Translations under genes and position numbers: made by a program
Notes under the pieces: generated by a model
Databases searched by the model: none
The model's input: the letters and a program-made list of their open reading frames with translations, nothing else
What the model was told of the DNA's origin: nothing
Assembly (NCBI GenBank): GCA_018821745.1
Contig: JAHJLU010000552.1
Coordinates: 1 to 6,219, forward strand
Reading direction: 5' to 3'
Length of the DNA: 6,219 bases
Source: Myxococcota bacterium
Lineage (GTDB): Bacteria; Myxococcota_A; Polyangia; HGW-17
Shown here: positions 4,726 through 6,219 of the stretch, in pieces
Layout: the number at the start of each line of letters is the position of its first letter
Numbering within the stretch: position 1 is the first letter of the stretch

Positions 4726-6219
4726 ATGCGTACAATACTGTCTCTCTTCATTCTCACAAGTCTCATGGCCTGCACCGGGGAGATTTCCGTCTCGTCATCC
4801 TCCAAGCCTATCATCAACGGGACGGTGGACAATGTGGCCCTCCATGACGCGGTGCCCTTTGTTTACAACACTGCGGGCTTTGCCTGTGGCGGGACACTCA
4901 TCTCGCCCAACGTCCTCATGACCGCCGCCCACTGTGTCACCTATGAGAACTCAACCACCCCCTATGCCCCCGGGTATTTCCAGGTCTATTTCTGTCGTGA
5001 CCTTAACAACTGCAATCCCGATGTCCGGGAACGGGGCGTTATCGAAGTATACCGGCACCCCTCCTACAGCCCCAGCAACACCAGCTACGATTTCGCCCTG
5101 CTCCGTCTCGACGCCCCTGCTCCGGGGGATGTGCAGGTAATCCCCCCCCTGCCCTCCTCCATGGGTCTTGACTCCTCCGACGCCGGAATGGCCATCACCT
5201 TTGTGGGCTTCGGACTCACCGACGGATACGACGACACCTCCACCTCGGAGGTGAGAATGCAGTTCACAGGGAGCATCGCCGGGGTCTGTCACACATCGGG
5301 CGGGTGCAGCCTCGGCAGCGGATATTATGCACAAAACCTGACCATATACACCAGCCAGTCGGCCGGTGGCACCTGCCAGGGTGATTCGGGCGGGCCCGGC
5401 CTTGTGTCCCTCTCCGGCACGACCTACGTCGCGGGGATCACCTCCTATGGTTACAGCAACTGCACCGGTCCCGGAGTCTACACCGAGGTCAGTTCCTATG
5501 CCAACGAGATACAGTCCTTCATCAATAACCCCCCCGTGGAAAATTGCACTGACGGGCAGGACAATAACGGCAACGGAATGGTCGATTGTGCCGATCCCGG
5601 CTGCTCCTCAGCTTCCCAGTGTCCCGTGTCCCCTTGTCTCGATGCAGGCTACGTTTCCTGTAACACGACCAAGGAGGGAAACACCGCCGATGGCGTCGCC
5701 GCATTCTCCTCCTACTCATGTCTGAGCTCGGGCGAAGAATCCGGAACGGAGCTCGCGTGGATGATTTCCATGCCCGAGGGAGCCGTTGCCACCTTCACAC
5801 TGCACAGCCTGGACCAGGACCTGGACCTCTTTATCGTGGAGGGAGACAACGACGACTGCAGTGCACAGAGTTGCCTGGACGCCTCCATCGAGGGAGGACT
5901 GACCGACGAGGTCCTCACCTATACAGTCACATCCCAGACCGCCTACCTCATTGCCGAGTCCTATCAGTTCCCGGGCCGCTTCACCCTGACCGTAGACTGT
6001 GACCTGCCCCCGGAGAATTGTGACAACGGCGTCGACGACGACATGAACGGTTTAACGGACTGTAATGATCCCGCCTGCGCTCAGGAGCACCACTGCCTGG
6101 TTCCCGACCACGAGACCGTCTGTGACAACGGTCTCGACGACGACGAAGACGGGCTCACGGACTGTGCGGACCCCGACTGCCTGACGGACACGGTCTGCGG
6201 CGTCCATACGGAGCTGGCC
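4726..6219 (+). CDS. S1-family (chymotrypsin-fold) serine protease lipoprotein with PPC-like domain and Cys/Asp repeats (3' end missing)
   Basis: The frame is open from 4726 to the right edge, giving 498 residues with no stop. A signal peptide ends in LMAC, a good lipobox with Cys16 as the lipid site. The protease domain runs from IINGT (29-33) to about residue 268. The triad is His69 (TAAHC), Asp122 (YDFALLRL) and Ser221 (GDSGGPG). Cys54-Cys70 and Cys217-Cys246 match the conserved 42-58 and 191-220 disulfides. The residue at chymotrypsin position 189 is Gly215, not trypsin's Asp, and 216 and 226 are also Gly, so cleavage after Arg/Lys is not expected; a bulky hydrophobic P1 preference is an inference. 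A Cys repeat follows (274-299), then a PPC-like beta domain (about 303-425, with DLDLFIVEGDNDDC) and two more Cys repeats (432-457, 466-491). I count only two lysines in 498 residues, unlike the Lys-rich S41 neighbour. It probably acts at the cell surface or outside the cell. The 91-bp gap upstream suggests possibly separate expression. Confidence 0.94.
   Translation, partial: MRTILSLFILTSLMACTGEISVSSSSKPIINGTVDNVALHDAVPFVYNTAGFACGGTLISPNVLMTAAHCVTYENSTTPYAPGYFQVYFCRDLNNCNPDVRERGVIEVYRHPSYSPSNTSYDFALLRLDAPAPGDVQVIPPLPSSMGLDSSDAGMAITFVGFGLTDGYDDTSTSEVRMQFTGSIAGVCHTSGGCSLGSGYYAQNLTIYTSQSAGGTCQGDSGGPGLVSLSGTTYVAGITSYGYSNCTGPGVYTEVSSYANEIQSFINNPPVENCTDGQDNNGNGMVDCADPGCSSASQCPVSPCLDAGYVSCNTTKEGNTADGVAAFSSYSCLSSGEESGTELAWMISMPEGAVATFTLHSLDQDLDLFIVEGDNDDCSAQSCLDASIEGGLTDEVLTYTVTSQTAYLIAESYQFPGRFTLTVDCDLPPENCDNGVDDDMNGLTDCNDPACAQEHHCLVPDHETVCDNGLDDDEDGLTDCADPDCLTDTVCGVHTELA
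5545..5622 (+). repeat. Cys/Asp repeat copy 1 (C-x13-C-x4-C-x5-C)
   Basis: Residues 274-299 of the S1 protease have Cys274, Cys288, Cys293 and Cys299, with the core DNNGNGMVDCADPGC. It sits directly after the catalytic domain and is the most divergent of the three visible copies. The Asp/Asn/Gly loop resembles calcium-binding loops such as those of thrombospondin type 3 repeats. Confidence 0.85.
6019..6198 (+). repeat. Tandem Cys/Asp repeats, copies 2 and 3 (C-x13-C-x4-C-x5-C)
   Basis: Residues 432-457 and 466-491 of the S1 protease carry the same Cys spacing as copy 1, with cores DDDMNGLTDCNDPAC and DDDEDGLTDCADPDC. The first 45 bases of the two copies (6019-6063 and 6121-6165) agree at about 36 positions by my count. 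More copies may lie past the right edge. This class of repeat is common near the C-termini of exported myxobacterial proteins; its exact role is not established to my knowledge. Confidence 0.88.

Noticed and set aside
4694..4921. Plus-strand open frame beginning at the ATG at 4694
   Set aside because: It is out of frame with the S1 protease and gives no signal peptide or domain; the ATG at 4726 has a proper ribosome site and lipobox.
5142..5149. C8 run in the S1 protease as a phase-variable tract
   Set aside because: It is shorter than the C10 run, and CCC proline codons are frequent throughout this gene, so I do not treat it as a separate signal.
5366..6002. Two plus-strand open frames (5366-5725 and 5718-6002) in another phase
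   Set aside because: They overlap the S1 protease, whose GDSGGP motif, PPC-like domain and Cys repeats prove the other frame; the alternatives are Pro/Arg/Ser-rich shadows.

Overview
The window holds four genes, all on the + strand and tightly packed, with no RNA gene, mobile element or CRISPR array that I can see. The protein set points to a Myxococcota or other former deltaproteobacterial organism. The evidence is two adjacent lipoproteins with short Cys-terminated signal peptides, a roughly 1000-residue S41 peptidase of a build I associate with myxobacterial genomes, and a secreted trypsin-fold protease carrying the 'CDNG-DDD-DGLTDCADPDC' type of Cys/Asp repeat common in large myxobacterial and Bradymonadales secretomes. 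This placement rests on recognition by eye, not a search.

Layout. Bases 1-342 are the C-terminal 113 residues of a molybdenum-binding xanthine dehydrogenase/aldehyde oxidase-family subunit, whose start lies off the left edge. After 30 bp comes a 411-residue predicted lipoprotein with Asp-rich VCBS/FG-GAP-like motifs (373-1608). Its stop codon overlaps, as ATGA, the start of a 1009-residue predicted lipoprotein of the C-terminal processing peptidase family (S41A; 1605-4634). That enzyme has a PDZ domain, a complete Ser402/Lys427 dyad and about 420 extra C-terminal residues that look like beta-sandwich domains. A 91-bp gap with weak, mutually exclusive hairpins follows. The last gene (4726 to the right edge, incomplete) encodes a lipidated S1 (chymotrypsin-fold) protease with an intact His/Asp/Ser triad, a PPC-like domain and at least three C-x13-C-x4-C-x5-C repeats. 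Its reading frame stays open through base 6219.

How they may work together. The lipoprotein and the S41 peptidase are almost certainly one translationally coupled unit acting in the periplasm or at the outer membrane. By analogy with the E. coli lipoprotein NlpI, which delivers substrates to the S41 protease Prc, the first protein could be a partner or adaptor; this is inference. The S1 protease is probably an independent cell-surface or exported enzyme. The dehydrogenase belongs to cytoplasmic purine or aldehyde metabolism and may share a transcript only through close spacing.

The strongest points for a second look are the coupled lipoprotein/peptidase pair, a 10-C homopolymer in the lipoprotein gene where any single-base slip truncates the protein, and the unusual S1 pocket and activation site of the S1 protease. 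I see no wholly new system that can be proven from sequence alone.
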